Below, piece after piece: positions 1-8,482 of a DNA stretch of 63,205 nt. Origin of the DNA: Nitrospira sp. CR1.3. GTDB taxonomy: Bacteria > Nitrospirota > Nitrospiria > Nitrospirales > Nitrospiraceae. Under the pieces are notes generated by a model. The model was not told where the DNA came from, made no database searches, and was given only the letters and a program-made list of their open reading frames with translations. The stretch spans positions 1-63,205 of the forward strand of contig WIAH01000020.1 of assembly GCA_014055525.1 (NCBI GenBank), in the 5' to 3' direction. Both the position numbers and the translations under genes were made by a program. The first letter of the stretch is position 1. Each line of letters opens with the position of its first letter.

Positions 1-11
1 GAAGGTAAGGC

Positions 12-578
12 GTGAACAGGAGAACAATTCAACAACTCATCGCGGGGAGTGTCATGAGCTGTGCCGCGCTGTTACCGCTTCACGTTCTCGCGGCTGATCC
101 GGCGGATGTGCAATCCCATGCCGAACAGTCCTTCGAACGGCTCAATCAGCAAGGAGAACAGAATACCGCCGCCAAGCCCGGCGGAGCACCGCGCCATAAC
201 ATCGAGGACCGAACCCGTTATTCCTCAGACCAGTATTTGATCGGTAAGGGTCAAGGTGATCTGGCCAAGGGCCAGATTGTCTGTCAACGGGTGTCGGAAC
301 TCTCCGCCCGTACCGACCTGGCCAAGCAGATCCGCATTCTCGTGAAGGAGCACATGGTCGATCGCATTCGCGAACGGTCGGGCCGAGACGCCGAGCAGGA
401 TATCGAAGTGACGCGGGAGGAAATTGTTCAGGAGTATCTACAAGGAGTGAGGATCGTGGATCGCCAAGTCGATGAAGCCAATAGGACCTGTTCCGCCACT
501 GCCGTCATGCCGAAGAATCAGATCCAGCCCCAACAGGCACTTGATCATCCAGCGCCCTTGTCAACCATCGCCCGATAA
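12..578 (+). CDS. exported hypothetical protein
   Basis: I do not recognise the family of this 188-residue protein. It begins at a GTG codon with an AAGG stretch just upstream. Residues 1-28 look like a Sec signal peptide: basic MNRR, a hydrophobic core and a likely cleavage after LAA. The mature part is hydrophilic and charged, with a central section rich in Arg, Glu and Asp that should form helices, and two lone cysteines (in IVCQRV and RTCSAT) that could form a disulfide in the periplasm. It lies close to the window edge, so an upstream operon partner may be missing. Function unknown; export is the only supported inference. Confidence 0.6.
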   Translation: MNRRTIQQLIAGSVMSCAALLPLHVLAADPADVQSHAEQSFERLNQQGEQNTAAKPGGAPRHNIEDRTRYSSDQYLIGKGQGDLAKGQIVCQRVSELSARTDLAKQIRILVKEHMVDRIRERSGRDAEQDIEVTREEIVQEYLQGVRIVDRQVDEANRTCSATAVMPKNQIQPQQALDHPAPLSTIAR

Positions 579-632
579 CTCATTCAGATTGCACGTTGCA
601 GTCCTGTCCTGTCTTCGGGTACATCATTTCTT

Positions 633-1904
633 ATGCCCATTGAGAACAATTTCCAGCACGACGGGCTGTCGCGCAAGAATCCCGGCGAACGGTTGACCGT
701 CGCCGAGATCGCAGCCGGCGCGCCGCCGGACTCTCCTGCCTGGCTCAACACCATGGCCCAATACGGAACAGCTCTGTCGAACGCAGGCGTGCGGGCCGTC
801 GTATTTCTGCATGGCGCGATCCACGGCACGGACGTCTTCGGCATGCAGCGGTTGGACGAAGCCGGCGGATTGAAGCGCGGCTACTCTCGCGGCGTCTCCG
901 GCGTCGATGCGTTGCTCGCGGCCATGCGCGAAGAGGGCAACGGCATTCCGTCGCTGCCCGGCGGCATGAAACCGCCGCTCGTCAACGACGACGCGACGAA
1001 GAAGCTCTTGGACGAACAACTGGGTGACGCGGGTAATTTCACGGATGCCGCAGTGGAATCATTTCACAAGGCGATCAATGCAATCGCCTCGAAGCCGATC
1101 GTTTGCATGCGGACCCTGTGGTCATCCGAGCATCATCATCTTGGGCGCGCGACGGCTGCCGTTCGCTTGCTGGATGACTTGCGGACCATCTGCGACAAGC
1201 AGAAGTTGGCCGCCGGAGATCGCATCCTCATTCAAGCCCATGGGCAGGCCGGTTTGGTGGTCGCGCTGACCTCGAACCTTCTCTGCCCCAGTTCGATCAC
1301 GGGCAGGCCCAAGTTGCTCGGCATTCTCTCCGCCCATGCGAAGGCGACCGATCGTCAGCAACTCGCGGCGGCAATCACGAGAATTGAACCACTGCTCGTT
1401 ACCGGCTCGTTGCTGAACGGAGCGTCGTTGGATGTGGTCACGTTCGGAACGCCAGTGCGTTACGGATGGGACCCCTCGGGCCTCGGGAAGCTGATGCACG
1501 TCGTCAATCATCGCACCCTGCGGACCGACGGCAAGACGTGGCTATCCAAAATGGAATTGCCCCAAATCACGATGGAAATGCCGATCGCGTGGGGCGGCGA
1601 TTACGTTCAGGAACTGGCCGTCGCGGGAAGCGATGCGATGCCGGCGACGGAGTCGGCCAAGGCCGCCAACAAGGCCGTCTGGGAGATGGTCGAACCGTAC
1701 GACGGATTCGAGCGGTGGCTGGAGTGCGCCAGGCGGGCGGTGCGTTTCCCAGGCGAGGGCCGATGTCTGCTGGTGGATTACAAGGATTCGTCAGGCTCCA
1801 CAAACCCGCGTGACCACTATTATGGGCATGCTGCCTATACGCGCCGCGATGCGATGCTGTTCAACATCGGTCGGATCGTCGAGTGCTTCTACGGTAGCTC
1901 GTAG
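633..1904 (+). CDS. hypothetical protein, degenerate alpha/beta-hydrolase-like
   Basis: This 423-residue protein has no signal peptide and no membrane segment, so it is probably cytoplasmic. Several stretches recall lipase-type alpha/beta hydrolases: VVFLHGAIHG near residue 55 resembles an oxyanion-hole loop, IQAHGQAGLV near residue 200 sits where a nucleophile elbow GxSxG would be, and VVTFGTP near residue 270 resembles the strand after it. The elbow has Gly in place of the nucleophilic Ser, so ordinary esterase chemistry is not expected. No clear Shine-Dalgarno precedes the ATG. It is convergent with the next unknown gene, 50 bases away. The hydrolase relation is my inference. Confidence 0.5.
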   Translation: MPIENNFQHDGLSRKNPGERLTVAEIAAGAPPDSPAWLNTMAQYGTALSNAGVRAVVFLHGAIHGTDVFGMQRLDEAGGLKRGYSRGVSGVDALLAAMREEGNGIPSLPGGMKPPLVNDDATKKLLDEQLGDAGNFTDAAVESFHKAINAIASKPIVCMRTLWSSEHHHLGRATAAVRLLDDLRTICDKQKLAAGDRILIQAHGQAGLVVALTSNLLCPSSITGRPKLLGILSAHAKATDRQQLAAAITRIEPLLVTGSLLNGASLDVVTFGTPVRYGWDPSGLGKLMHVVNHRTLRTDGKTWLSKMELPQITMEMPIAWGGDYVQELAVAGSDAMPATESAKAANKAVWEMVEPYDGFERWLECARRAVRFPGEGRCLLVDYKDSSGSTNPRDHYYGHAAYTRRDAMLFNIGRIVECFYGSS

Positions 1905-1954
1905 GTACGCCCTCTTTTCCGTCTCATTCGAGCGGGGCAAGAACACAGCATCCG

Positions 1955-2821
1955 CTATCCCTCTCGCAATTGCACCGCCAGAGGCTCCCACGAGAAGATC
2001 CCGTCGAGATAGGCGTGACCGTTCGGCGTGGTCGCCACCAATTCGATCGTCTCATACATGCTGATCGTCGTGCCGCTGCCGGCCGAAACATCGATCTGCA
2101 TCGTCAGGGCCGCACTGGGGGCCGGCGAGACGATATCTTGGTGAGTTCGTAGCTGCTTCGGGGAGGCGAGGAGATTAATGAACTGCGCGGGAGGCGCCTG
2201 CCGGAACTCTCCGTCGTACGTCACCCACAGCCGGGCCGTGGCGCACACATGCGCGTACCATTCGTCTCCGACCGCGTTCGCTTCGACCCAATTGAAGAGC
2301 GTGTTCACTCGCGACATGATCGAGACGGTCGTCGGCTCCAGCGAGGCGGGAAGGGTGAGCAATGTCGCGTAGCCCACATGGCAATAGCCCAATGTGTCCC
2401 ACATGGACGGATTTGCCCCGACCCGCCCCTGAGCCGACTTATTCGGCAGCACATGCTCGACGTAATGGGGGTTATCGGCCAGCCTCAGATAATTGGTGTC
2501 CTCCAGATAGCGGATCTGGTCGAGCTTGCAGAGGGTTTCATCCCGATCCCCGAAGCCGATCGTGTTCGGGGACGACACGCTGTCCGCTCCGGTGAAAATG
2601 AGCTTGCTCCACCCGATCGGAGCGATGCAGCTTGCGCTCGCAGAGCCGTTCAACTTTTCCAGCGTGGCGATCCGGCTGCGAATGTCGTTGAAGACCGATT
2701 CCAGCCCTTCCTTCGTTCCCCTGATCCGTTCGACGAGCAGGTTCTTTTCGAGTTTGCGCTGGTCCTCCAACTGTCGCACAAACGATGCCGTCTGATTGTC
2801 GAGCTCGATGGCATGAATCAT
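1955..2821 (-). CDS. hypothetical protein with N-terminal coiled coil
   Basis: I do not recognise this 288-residue protein. Residues 8-55 are rich in Glu, Arg, Lys and Leu in a heptad-like pattern (QLEDQRKLEKN onward) and probably form a coiled coil. The rest is mixed alpha/beta with many aromatic residues (Trp and Tyr) and no signal peptide, transmembrane segment or known catalytic motif. An AAAGG sequence lies about 11 bases before the ATG. It converges with the hydrolase-like gene at 633-1904. A structural or assembly role would fit the coiled coil but there is no direct support. Confidence 0.5.
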   Translation of the reverse strand: MIHAIELDNQTASFVRQLEDQRKLEKNLLVERIRGTKEGLESVFNDIRSRIATLEKLNGSASASCIAPIGWSKLIFTGADSVSSPNTIGFGDRDETLCKLDQIRYLEDTNYLRLADNPHYVEHVLPNKSAQGRVGANPSMWDTLGYCHVGYATLLTLPASLEPTTVSIMSRVNTLFNWVEANAVGDEWYAHVCATARLWVTYDGEFRQAPPAQFINLLASPKQLRTHQDIVSPAPSAALTMQIDVSAGSGTTISMYETIELVATTPNGHAYLDGIFSWEPLAVQLREG

Positions 2822-3060
2822 GGTGGTTCTACCTTTCTAATGGTTCAGCCCAGGATCCTATTGAGGCAGGAAACCCAGAGCATCACCGCAAGAGGAGTGC
2901 CACCACTGGCGCCGTTAACTAGGCGCAAATTGGCTCTGGCTATGGATGAACTGAAGGAAGTGGCAAACGGTAGGCACAGGTTTGAACGGAAGGCGGACTT
3001 GATCTCTTTGCCTATAGAAGCAGGCCTAAAATCTACCGCCCCGGTGAAAATCCCGAGTCC

Positions 3061-3543
3061 CTATCCGGCTAGAGCTGGTACGTGGCGGAATTCCTTGACT
3101 ACCGGGAACACGAGTGTGTGGAAGTCCCAGTAGCGCATTCGGATTGCTTCTGAATGAGTTCCGGCCTGGAAGACAATGTGTTCATCTTCCGTCAGCGAGT
3201 GATCGACATACACCGGGAGCCCATAGAGTATTCCAAACGGTGGCATGGCTCCGAGCTCGCAGTCCGGGAAGAGGTCCTTGAATTCCTGTTCCGTGGCCAA
3301 TCGTACGTGGTGGGGCCGGAAGAAGTTCCGAAGGCGGTGCAGATCCACGGTCCAGCTGGCCGGAAGGACCGCCATCACGTACCGCATCTCTACTCTGACG
3401 ATCACCACCTTTGCCATCTCCTTCTCTGGCATGTGGAGCAGCTGGGCAATGGCCAAGGCATGAAAGGCCTCGGGGTGGGGTAAGACATCGTAGTGGACAT
3501 GTTCGTGGTCGAGATACTCTTTCACTCTCCGTGAGAGAGACAT
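3061..3543 (-). CDS. YbaK/EbsC-type aminoacyl-tRNA deacylase domain protein
   Basis: The protein of 160 residues matches the YbaK/ProX fold, which hydrolyses mischarged aminoacyl-tRNA in trans. Visible landmarks are VHYDVLPHPEAFHA at the N-terminus, KVVIVRVEMRYVMAVLP in the middle (Lys at the usual catalytic position), and a C-terminal FQAGTHSEAIRMRYWDF like the GxHxxxI segment of the family. The length fits a stand-alone deacylase. I place the start at an ATG with GGAGG seven bases upstream; the reading frame is open further to 3717 but that extension carries no ribosome binding site. Exact tRNA specificity cannot be told from sequence. Confidence 0.8.
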   Translation of the reverse strand: MSLSRRVKEYLDHEHVHYDVLPHPEAFHALAIAQLLHMPEKEMAKVVIVRVEMRYVMAVLPASWTVDLHRLRNFFRPHHVRLATEQEFKDLFPDCELGAMPPFGILYGLPVYVDHSLTEDEHIVFQAGTHSEAIRMRYWDFHTLVFPVVKEFRHVPALAG

Positions 3544-3963
3544 CGCTGCACCTCCGAGGGTGAACGACCGTCGCAGGCAGGTCGCGTTTGAAGTAGGGTG
3601 AGAGGGACGACTGATGGCTCGATGAGCGTGTGAGCCGAGTGAAGAACGCGCCTCACGATCACGACTCCATAGTGACATCGGCGGGCTGACAGTGGTCGTA
3701 CTATACCCCGTCGACAAGGCAAAGTCTCGTCGAAAATACCGTAGGAGGTATAAAGGCCATCAGGGGCTACCACAGATAGTATCCGTACCGTCATGCAGGA
3801 GTGATATGCGGATCACAGGTTGCCGGTCAGACAAGTCGTTGAGACCGCGACCCAGGGGCTGGTGGCGGCACCCTGGGCGCCCGACCGCCCGCAGCGGGGT
3901 CCCCACACCGGGGTGGGGTGCGAGAACGGTTCGGCTTCCAGATCGATGACAGGACCCGTGCGT
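3544..3963. other. intergenic region with a palindromic repeat copy
   Basis: No credible gene is present in these 420 bases. The distal half contains GC-rich palindromes (see the repeat at 3845-3960). The proximal half should hold the promoter of the deacylase gene, but I see no convincing -35/-10 pair. Confidence 0.4.
3845..3960. repeat. palindromic GC-rich repeat, family A copy 1
   Basis: This stretch contains GGTCCCCACACCGGGGTGGG, a nearly perfect hairpin, and ends with AGGACCCG. Both features recur in the copies at 4291-4399 and 62925-63068, which share GGCCCCACTGGGGGATGGGT. It is the most diverged of the three. Such short inverted-repeat elements are usually non-autonomous and dispersed. 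Confidence 0.5.
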
Positions 3964-4215
3964 TCATTTCTTAAATATCATCCTCGGCTCCGTCATGTTC
4001 CCCATGGAGACTGCGACCAACTCCCATCCGTTCATCCCGAACTCGTTCAATTTTGTTTGCATGTTCATCGTATCGGGGAGCACCTCAACGATCTTATACT
4101 CGAACCGCTTCTGTTCCTGCGCCTTGACCGCAAACGGCTGCCCAACCACCAGCATCACCGTCGACACAACCAGGCTGACGCCCAGTGAAATGACCATCGC
4201 ACGTCTCTGATTCAT
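3964..4215 (-). CDS. small exported or membrane-anchored DUF4177-like protein
   Basis: The protein has 83 residues. Residues 8-33 form a hydrophobic segment that is either a signal peptide (cleavage near VKA-QE) or a membrane anchor. The rest, FEYKIVEVLPDTMN followed by LNEFGMNGWELVAV, matches the short DUF4177 pattern, in which a beta strand is followed by the conserved LNxxGxxGWELV helix-turn. AGGAGG lies six bases before the ATG, an excellent ribosome binding site. The function of the domain is not known. It lies between two repeat copies and seems to be a single-gene unit. Confidence 0.7.
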   Translation of the reverse strand: MNQRRAMVISLGVSLVVSTVMLVVGQPFAVKAQEQKRFEYKIVEVLPDTMNMQTKLNEFGMNGWELVAVSMGNMTEPRMIFKK

Positions 4216-4290
4216 GGCCTCCTCCTATTTGTCGTTCACTTTTCTTCGAGCGCTGGTTACCAGTCACGCTCGCTAGTTGAGAGTTTTTCA

Positions 4291-4399
4291 AGCGGGTGGC
4301 GTGGCGAACGGGGTGCCCCACCGCGCGCAGCGTAAGGGCCCCACTGGGGGATGGGTGGAGCGAGCACGATGGGGCTGTTCGCCACGGCAGGACCCGCTT
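4291..4399. repeat. palindromic MITE-like repeat, family A copy 2
   Basis: The ends are inverted repeats: AGCGGGT and GTGGCGAAC on the left are mirrored by GTTCGCCAC and ACCCGCTT on the right. The centre contains AGGGCCCCACTGGGGGATGG, shared almost exactly with the copy at 62925-63068. About 109 bases long with no coding capacity, lying just downstream of polA and upstream-facing to the DUF4177-like gene. Confidence 0.65.
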
Positions 4400-4430
4400 T
4401 CCGAGCATAACGAGGACGCTCGTCGTTCTG

Positions 4431-7067
4431 TCACGGGTGCGCTGCCCGCCAATTCTTTCCGACGCCGAGATCCACCTTTAACGGCACCGACAGCCCGAGC
4501 TGCTTCCCCACCCCTTCCATCTCCTTCTTCACCAGCTTCTTCGCCTCATCCAAATCCTTCTCCGGCACTTCGAAAATCAATTCATCGTGGACCTGGAGAA
4601 TCATCTTCGTGTGGGGCAACTCCTCGTGCAACCGCTTGTGCATATTGATCATGGCCACCTTGATCAAGTCCGCTGCAGAGCCTTGAATCGGACTGTTCAC
4701 TGCCATGCGCTCGCCGAAGCCGCGCTGCACCGGATCACTGCTCTGAAGCTCGGGAATCGGGCGGCGGCGGCCCAGGATCGTCGTCGTGTAGCCCTTTTCT
4801 TTGCCTTCCGCAATGTTCCGATCCATGAGCGCCCGGACCGCCGCGAACTTTTCAAAGAACGTCTCGATGTATTTCTTGGCCTCGGCCTGGGGGACGCCGA
4901 TATTCTGCGAAAGCCCGAAGGGGCTGATGCCGTAGACGATGCCGAAGACCACAGTCTTAGCAGCGCGCCGCATGTCGCGCGTGATCCGGCCGGCGGGCAG
5001 GCCGAAGATCTCCATCGCCGTCGCCATGTGGATGTCCTCGCCTTTGGCGAACACGCTGACCAATCGAGGATCCTGCGAGAGATGCGCCAGAATGCGCGGT
5101 TCGATCTGGCTGTAGTCGGCGCAGAGCAATTCATGGCCTTTCGGCGCGATGAAGGCCTCGCGAATGCGGAGGCCGTAGTCGCCCTTGACCGGAATATTCT
5201 GCAGATTCGGATCGGTGGAGGACAATCTGCCGGTGGCAGCGACCGTTTGGTTGAGCGAGGTATGCAGCCGCTTTGTCTCAGGATTGATCAACTCTGGCAG
5301 GGCGTCCACGTATGTGGACTTGAGTTTGCTCAGACTCCGATAGTTCAGAATCTGCGCGGGCAGTTCGTGTTGCGTCGCAAGCTGCGTGAGCGTGTCTTCA
5401 TCCGTCGAGTATCCCGTCTTGGTCTTGCGGAGGGGTTTCAAACCGAGCCGTTCGAATAAGACGGTCGCCAGTTGCTTGGGCGAATTGATGTTGAACTCGC
5501 CTCCGGCGAGCCCGGCAATCGATTCCATCATGCGATCGAGTTCCTGCTCCAATTCTTTGCTCAGCTCATGCAGCCCCTCGACATTCAGCAGGAATCCGTT
5601 CCGCTCGATCTCGGCCAACACCGGGATGAGCGGCATTTCGACCTCGCGGAACAGTTTCAGGCTCCCCTGTTCGGACAATCGATCAGTCAGAATCGGAGCG
5701 AGCCCGGCCAGAACCGACGCGGCTTCCGCCGCCTCCTCGCGCGTGCCCGTATCGGCGTCGAACAGAGATTGCGGCGCAGCAGCTTGCCGCTTCATCGGCC
5801 CGAGCCGATGGTTCAACAGCTCCAACGCCACGGTTTCCAATTGATGGTCTCGACGGTTGGGGTTGAGCAGATAGTCCGCCACCATCACGTCAAAATAGGG
5901 CTCGGCCAGGGTCACGCCGATTCGGTGAAAGGCAAGGAGGGTCGCTTTCAGATCGTGGACGACCTTGGATCTTGTGCCGTCATGCAGCAGCGCCGTGATG
6001 GGCCGCATGTAGGTGTGCACGTCGAGCGGAATGAATGCCGTTTCCTCTCCCGTAGAGAGTGCCATCCCCTGCATCGCGGCCTGCGGGCCTGAGCCGCCGA
6101 AGAAGAGACAACGCACCCCCAGCGGGTTCCCCTTCGGCAGATTCTCCACAAACCGCCCGGCTGCTTGCTCGTCCTCCAGAACCTGAGTCTTGGCGGTCTG
6201 GGGTTCGGCGGCCGCAGCGGCCGGCTGGAACGATTTCAGCAGAGTGGTGAATTCCAGCTCGCGAAACAGCTCGACAAGTCGATCCGCGTGCGGCGGTTGC
6301 ACTCGATAGATGGCGGGATCAAACCGCACCGGGGAATCGATCTGGATCGTGGCCAGACGACGGCTGAGACGCGCGTTCTCGGCCTGCTCGATCAGCATCG
6401 CCTTCGTCCTCGGCGGGGTCACTTCCTCCACCCGTCGCAGCAACTCCTCGATCGTGCCGAACTGCGCGATGAGTTTCGTAGCCGTTTTCTCCCCGATTCC
6501 CTTCACGCCGGGGATGTTGTCGGTGCTGTCCCCCATCAACCCCATCACTTCGACGACGCGCGCCGGCTCGACGCCGAACCGTTCGCGGCACTCCGCTTCG
6601 CCGGACCATTTGTTCTTCACCGGATCGTAGATACGGATATGCGGCGTCAGGAGTTGGAACATGTCCTTGTCGCCCGTCACGATGACGACGTCATAGCCGG
6701 CCTGTTCAGCCTGGCGCGCCAAGGTGCCGATCAGGTCGTCGGCTTCGTACCCGGCATGCTTGATCGCCGGGATGGCAAAGGCTTCGACGAGCCGGTGGAT
6801 GTATGGGATCTGCGCTTGCATCCCTTCCGGCATCGGCGGTCGCTGGGCCTTGTATGCCTTGAATTCCTCATGGCGCAGCGTAGGACCCTTTTCATCAAAC
6901 GCGACGGCGAGCCCATCGGGCTTGTGCTCGCGAACGATCTTCATCAATGTGGTGGTGAAGCCGTAGACGGCGTTGGTCTGGAATCCTTTTGAATTGTTCA
7001 GCGGCGGCAATGCAAAAAACGCGCGATAGATGTAGGCACTGCCGTCGATGAGATACAGGATCGGCAT
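4431..7067 (-). CDS. polA: DNA polymerase I
   Basis: This is a full-length 878-residue family A polymerase for Okazaki fragment processing and repair synthesis. Residues 1-260 are the 5'-3' exonuclease (YLIDGSAYIYRAFFALP, VTGDKDMFQLL, GDSTDNIPGVKGIGEKTA). Residues about 300-480 occupy the 3'-5' exonuclease position but lack the catalytic DxE motif and the Asp after NLK (here HDLKAT), so proofreading is probably lost. The polymerase domain has motif A as DYSQIEPR rather than the usual DYSQIELR, motif B RRAAKTVVFGIVYG and motif C QVHDELIFEV. A membrane protein gene lies 16 bases upstream and may be co-transcribed. Confidence 0.96.
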   Translation of the reverse strand: MPILYLIDGSAYIYRAFFALPPLNNSKGFQTNAVYGFTTTLMKIVREHKPDGLAVAFDEKGPTLRHEEFKAYKAQRPPMPEGMQAQIPYIHRLVEAFAIPAIKHAGYEADDLIGTLARQAEQAGYDVVIVTGDKDMFQLLTPHIRIYDPVKNKWSGEAECRERFGVEPARVVEVMGLMGDSTDNIPGVKGIGEKTATKLIAQFGTIEELLRRVEEVTPPRTKAMLIEQAENARLSRRLATIQIDSPVRFDPAIYRVQPPHADRLVELFRELEFTTLLKSFQPAAAAAEPQTAKTQVLEDEQAAGRFVENLPKGNPLGVRCLFFGGSGPQAAMQGMALSTGEETAFIPLDVHTYMRPITALLHDGTRSKVVHDLKATLLAFHRIGVTLAEPYFDVMVADYLLNPNRRDHQLETVALELLNHRLGPMKRQAAAPQSLFDADTGTREEAAEAASVLAGLAPILTDRLSEQGSLKLFREVEMPLIPVLAEIERNGFLLNVEGLHELSKELEQELDRMMESIAGLAGGEFNINSPKQLATVLFERLGLKPLRKTKTGYSTDEDTLTQLATQHELPAQILNYRSLSKLKSTYVDALPELINPETKRLHTSLNQTVAATGRLSSTDPNLQNIPVKGDYGLRIREAFIAPKGHELLCADYSQIEPRILAHLSQDPRLVSVFAKGEDIHMATAMEIFGLPAGRITRDMRRAAKTVVFGIVYGISPFGLSQNIGVPQAEAKKYIETFFEKFAAVRALMDRNIAEGKEKGYTTTILGRRRPIPELQSSDPVQRGFGERMAVNSPIQGSAADLIKVAMINMHKRLHEELPHTKMILQVHDELIFEVPEKDLDEAKKLVKKEMEGVGKQLGLSVPLKVDLGVGKNWRAAHP

Positions 7068-7083
7068 GGTAGGCCGCCCCTTG

Positions 7084-7515
7084 TTACAAGTCCGGCGCGA
7101 GGATCAGCGGCGGTTTTTCAAACTTGCGACGCATGGCATTGATCGCGCTCAACACAGTCGGCTGACCAATCAGCTTGGCCTCCACCTTTCGCTTGCCGGG
7201 AAAGTCGAGCATTGAAATGCCAATCAGCATTGTCAGGATCCCCTGGCCCGGCAGGAACAACATGAGAAATCCGGCAAACAGGAAAATAGTCCCCACGACG
7301 TTCTTGACGATATGGCCCGCCAGGCGAAGCATAGGATGGTGATCCTCCATCCAGGGTCGGGGCACCCGGATGTCAAAATAGTTCGGAGGGAGGCGCACAA
7401 GAATGAACGGAATGGCAATGAGCGTGCCTACGAAAAAAAGGAGAGACAGCACTGTCAACGCGATCAACGTATCGGTCGAAACAAACTGCTGCACGGTCAA
7501 GAGTAGCCAATCCAT
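7084..7515 (-). CDS. PGPGW-type transmembrane protein
   Basis: A 143-residue inner-membrane protein. Hydrophobic segments lie at about residues 15-42 and 72-105; the second includes FLPGQGILTMLIGISML, which matches the conserved PGPGW/PGQG signature of a small bacterial membrane family of unknown function. A basic C-terminal tail follows. AGGA lies about ten bases before the ATG. The gene ends 16 bases before polA on the same strand, so the two likely share a transcript, but no functional link is known. Confidence 0.7.
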   Translation of the reverse strand: MDWLLLTVQQFVSTDTLIALTVLSLLFFVGTLIAIPFILVRLPPNYFDIRVPRPWMEDHHPMLRLAGHIVKNVVGTIFLFAGFLMLFLPGQGILTMLIGISMLDFPGKRKVEAKLIGQPTVLSAINAMRRKFEKPPLILAPDL

Positions 7516-7578
7516 GGGGTCGGCATCCTAGCATGCGACCTAGGGGCACTCAAGCCGACGGGGCCGAACGGGCTTGTA

Positions 7579-7607
7579 TTTACTGGGCTTCGCGTGGGAG
7601 CTATAAT
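7579..7607 (+). promoter_or_regulatory. predicted sigma-70 promoter for a leaderless transcript
   Basis: A perfect -10 box TATAAT (7602-7607) is preceded by a 17-base spacer and TTTACT (7579-7584), four of six matches to the -35 consensus. Transcription would begin near 7613-7615, exactly at the ATG at 7614, so the message would have no leader. The spacing is seen directly; activity is inferred. Confidence 0.5.
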
Positions 7608-7613
7608 TCGCCC

Positions 7614-7973
7614 ATGCCGATACCGCAGTGCGCGATCAGAGGGAGGGGTTTTGCCTGGCTGGCTCTGCTTCTTTCCTTCTCGCTCACAGGGATAAGTCAC
7701 GAACCGGTATCGGCCGGGCCGGACGACCTCCAGATCGAAATCACGAAGAAGGGTCTGGGCAAAGAAGTCGTGATTACCCAGGGTTCGCGCGAATGGTATA
7801 TGTTGGTTGAGGTCACGCCGGAGAATACGGTCGTCCTCCGTCAGGAAAAAGACCAGGACAAATATCTGGTGGACGAGAGTGAAACGCACGACCGGCCCCT
7901 GGCACCGATTGAAGTGGATGGCGCCATCGCGGACTACGTGAACAGCGTGAAGACGCGCGTTCACAAGAAATAA
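7614..7973 (+). CDS. exported hypothetical protein
   Basis: The 119-residue product has a Sec-type signal peptide (hydrophobic core WLALLLSFSLTGI, cleavage near VSA-GP). The mature 85 residues contain EITKKGLGKEVVITQGSREW and a short acidic, lysine-rich tail. I recognise no family. The ATG at 7614 lies directly behind a strong -10 box and lacks a Shine-Dalgarno sequence; the reading frame is open from 7533 but the upstream part would overlap the promoter. The DsrE gene begins two bases after the stop, so the two form an operon. Confidence 0.6.
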   Translation: MPIPQCAIRGRGFAWLALLLSFSLTGISHEPVSAGPDDLQIEITKKGLGKEVVITQGSREWYMLVEVTPENTVVLRQEKDQDKYLVDESETHDRPLAPIEVDGAIADYVNSVKTRVHKK

Positions 7974-7975
7974 GC

Positions 7976-8398
7976 ATGACCCGGCCGAAGCCCAAGTTCG
8001 TCCTCTTCGCCCACAACGCCACGTACGATAAGCTCCATCAGGTCGCCACTCTCGGTCTCACCGCCGCGGCGATGGGGAAGAATGTCATCGTGGTTCTCCT
8101 GTTCTGGACGATCAAAAAACTGGCCGAAGGCCACATCGACCGGGTGGATTTCCCCCCGGAATATGACTCGTCAGCCGAGGAGGTCGCGCGGCTTCTGAAA
8201 GAAAAGAAGGTGCCGAAGATTTCGGAAATGTTTCAGGAGGCCAAGCTCGTCGGCCAATTTCGCATCATCGCCTGCAGCGCCGGATTGGAATACATGGGCG
8301 TTGATGGAGAGGCTGTCGCGAAAAACGTGGACGAAGTGATGGGTCTGCCGGCGATCATCTCCCTGACGGCCGACGCGGAAACGAAGCTGTTCATTTGA
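7976..8398 (+). CDS. DsrE-family sulfur-relay/peroxiredoxin-like protein
   Basis: This 140-residue cytoplasmic protein has the DsrE fold: FVLFAHNATYDKLHQVATLG leads into an alpha/beta domain, and FRIIACSAGLEYMGV holds the single conserved cysteine at the position used for persulfide carriage in this group. The ending LPAIISLTADAETKLFI closely parallels the ending of the second DsrE protein at 11412-11945. Family members take part in sulfur transfer with TusA-like carriers; whether this one does so here is inference, supported by the tusA gene 3 kb away. It starts two bases after the preceding gene. Confidence 0.75.
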   Translation: MTRPKPKFVLFAHNATYDKLHQVATLGLTAAAMGKNVIVVLLFWTIKKLAEGHIDRVDFPPEYDSSAEEVARLLKEKKVPKISEMFQEAKLVGQFRIIACSAGLEYMGVDGEAVAKNVDEVMGLPAIISLTADAETKLFI

Positions 8399-8399
8399 T

Positions 8400-8482
8400 T
8401 CGTGGCGAGAAGCGCGGGAAGCGCGAGACTCGCGCGACTCGTGTCTCGCCTTTCTCGCTCGCGCTCGCTTAGCGCGAGCGCG
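8400..8482. repeat. CTCGC-rich palindromic repeat, family C copy 1
   Basis: A run of reiterated GCGAGA, CTCGCG and TTTCTCGC units ends in the hairpin GCTCGCTTAGCGCGAGC. It sits between two convergent genes, and the last codons of nth (Ser-Arg, stop) lie inside the hairpin. Related copies are at 11326-11410 and 50198-50325. The hairpin may also help end transcription from both sides. Confidence 0.55.

Noticed and set aside
2249..3133. Open 294-residue plus-strand frame
   Set aside because: It overlaps the minus-strand gene 1955-2821 and the intergenic region and has no recognisable domain or ribosome binding site.
8400..8482. Reiterated CTCGC units as a CRISPR or tandem array
   Set aside because: Units are irregular, very short and without spacers of fixed length; they form a palindromic repeat.
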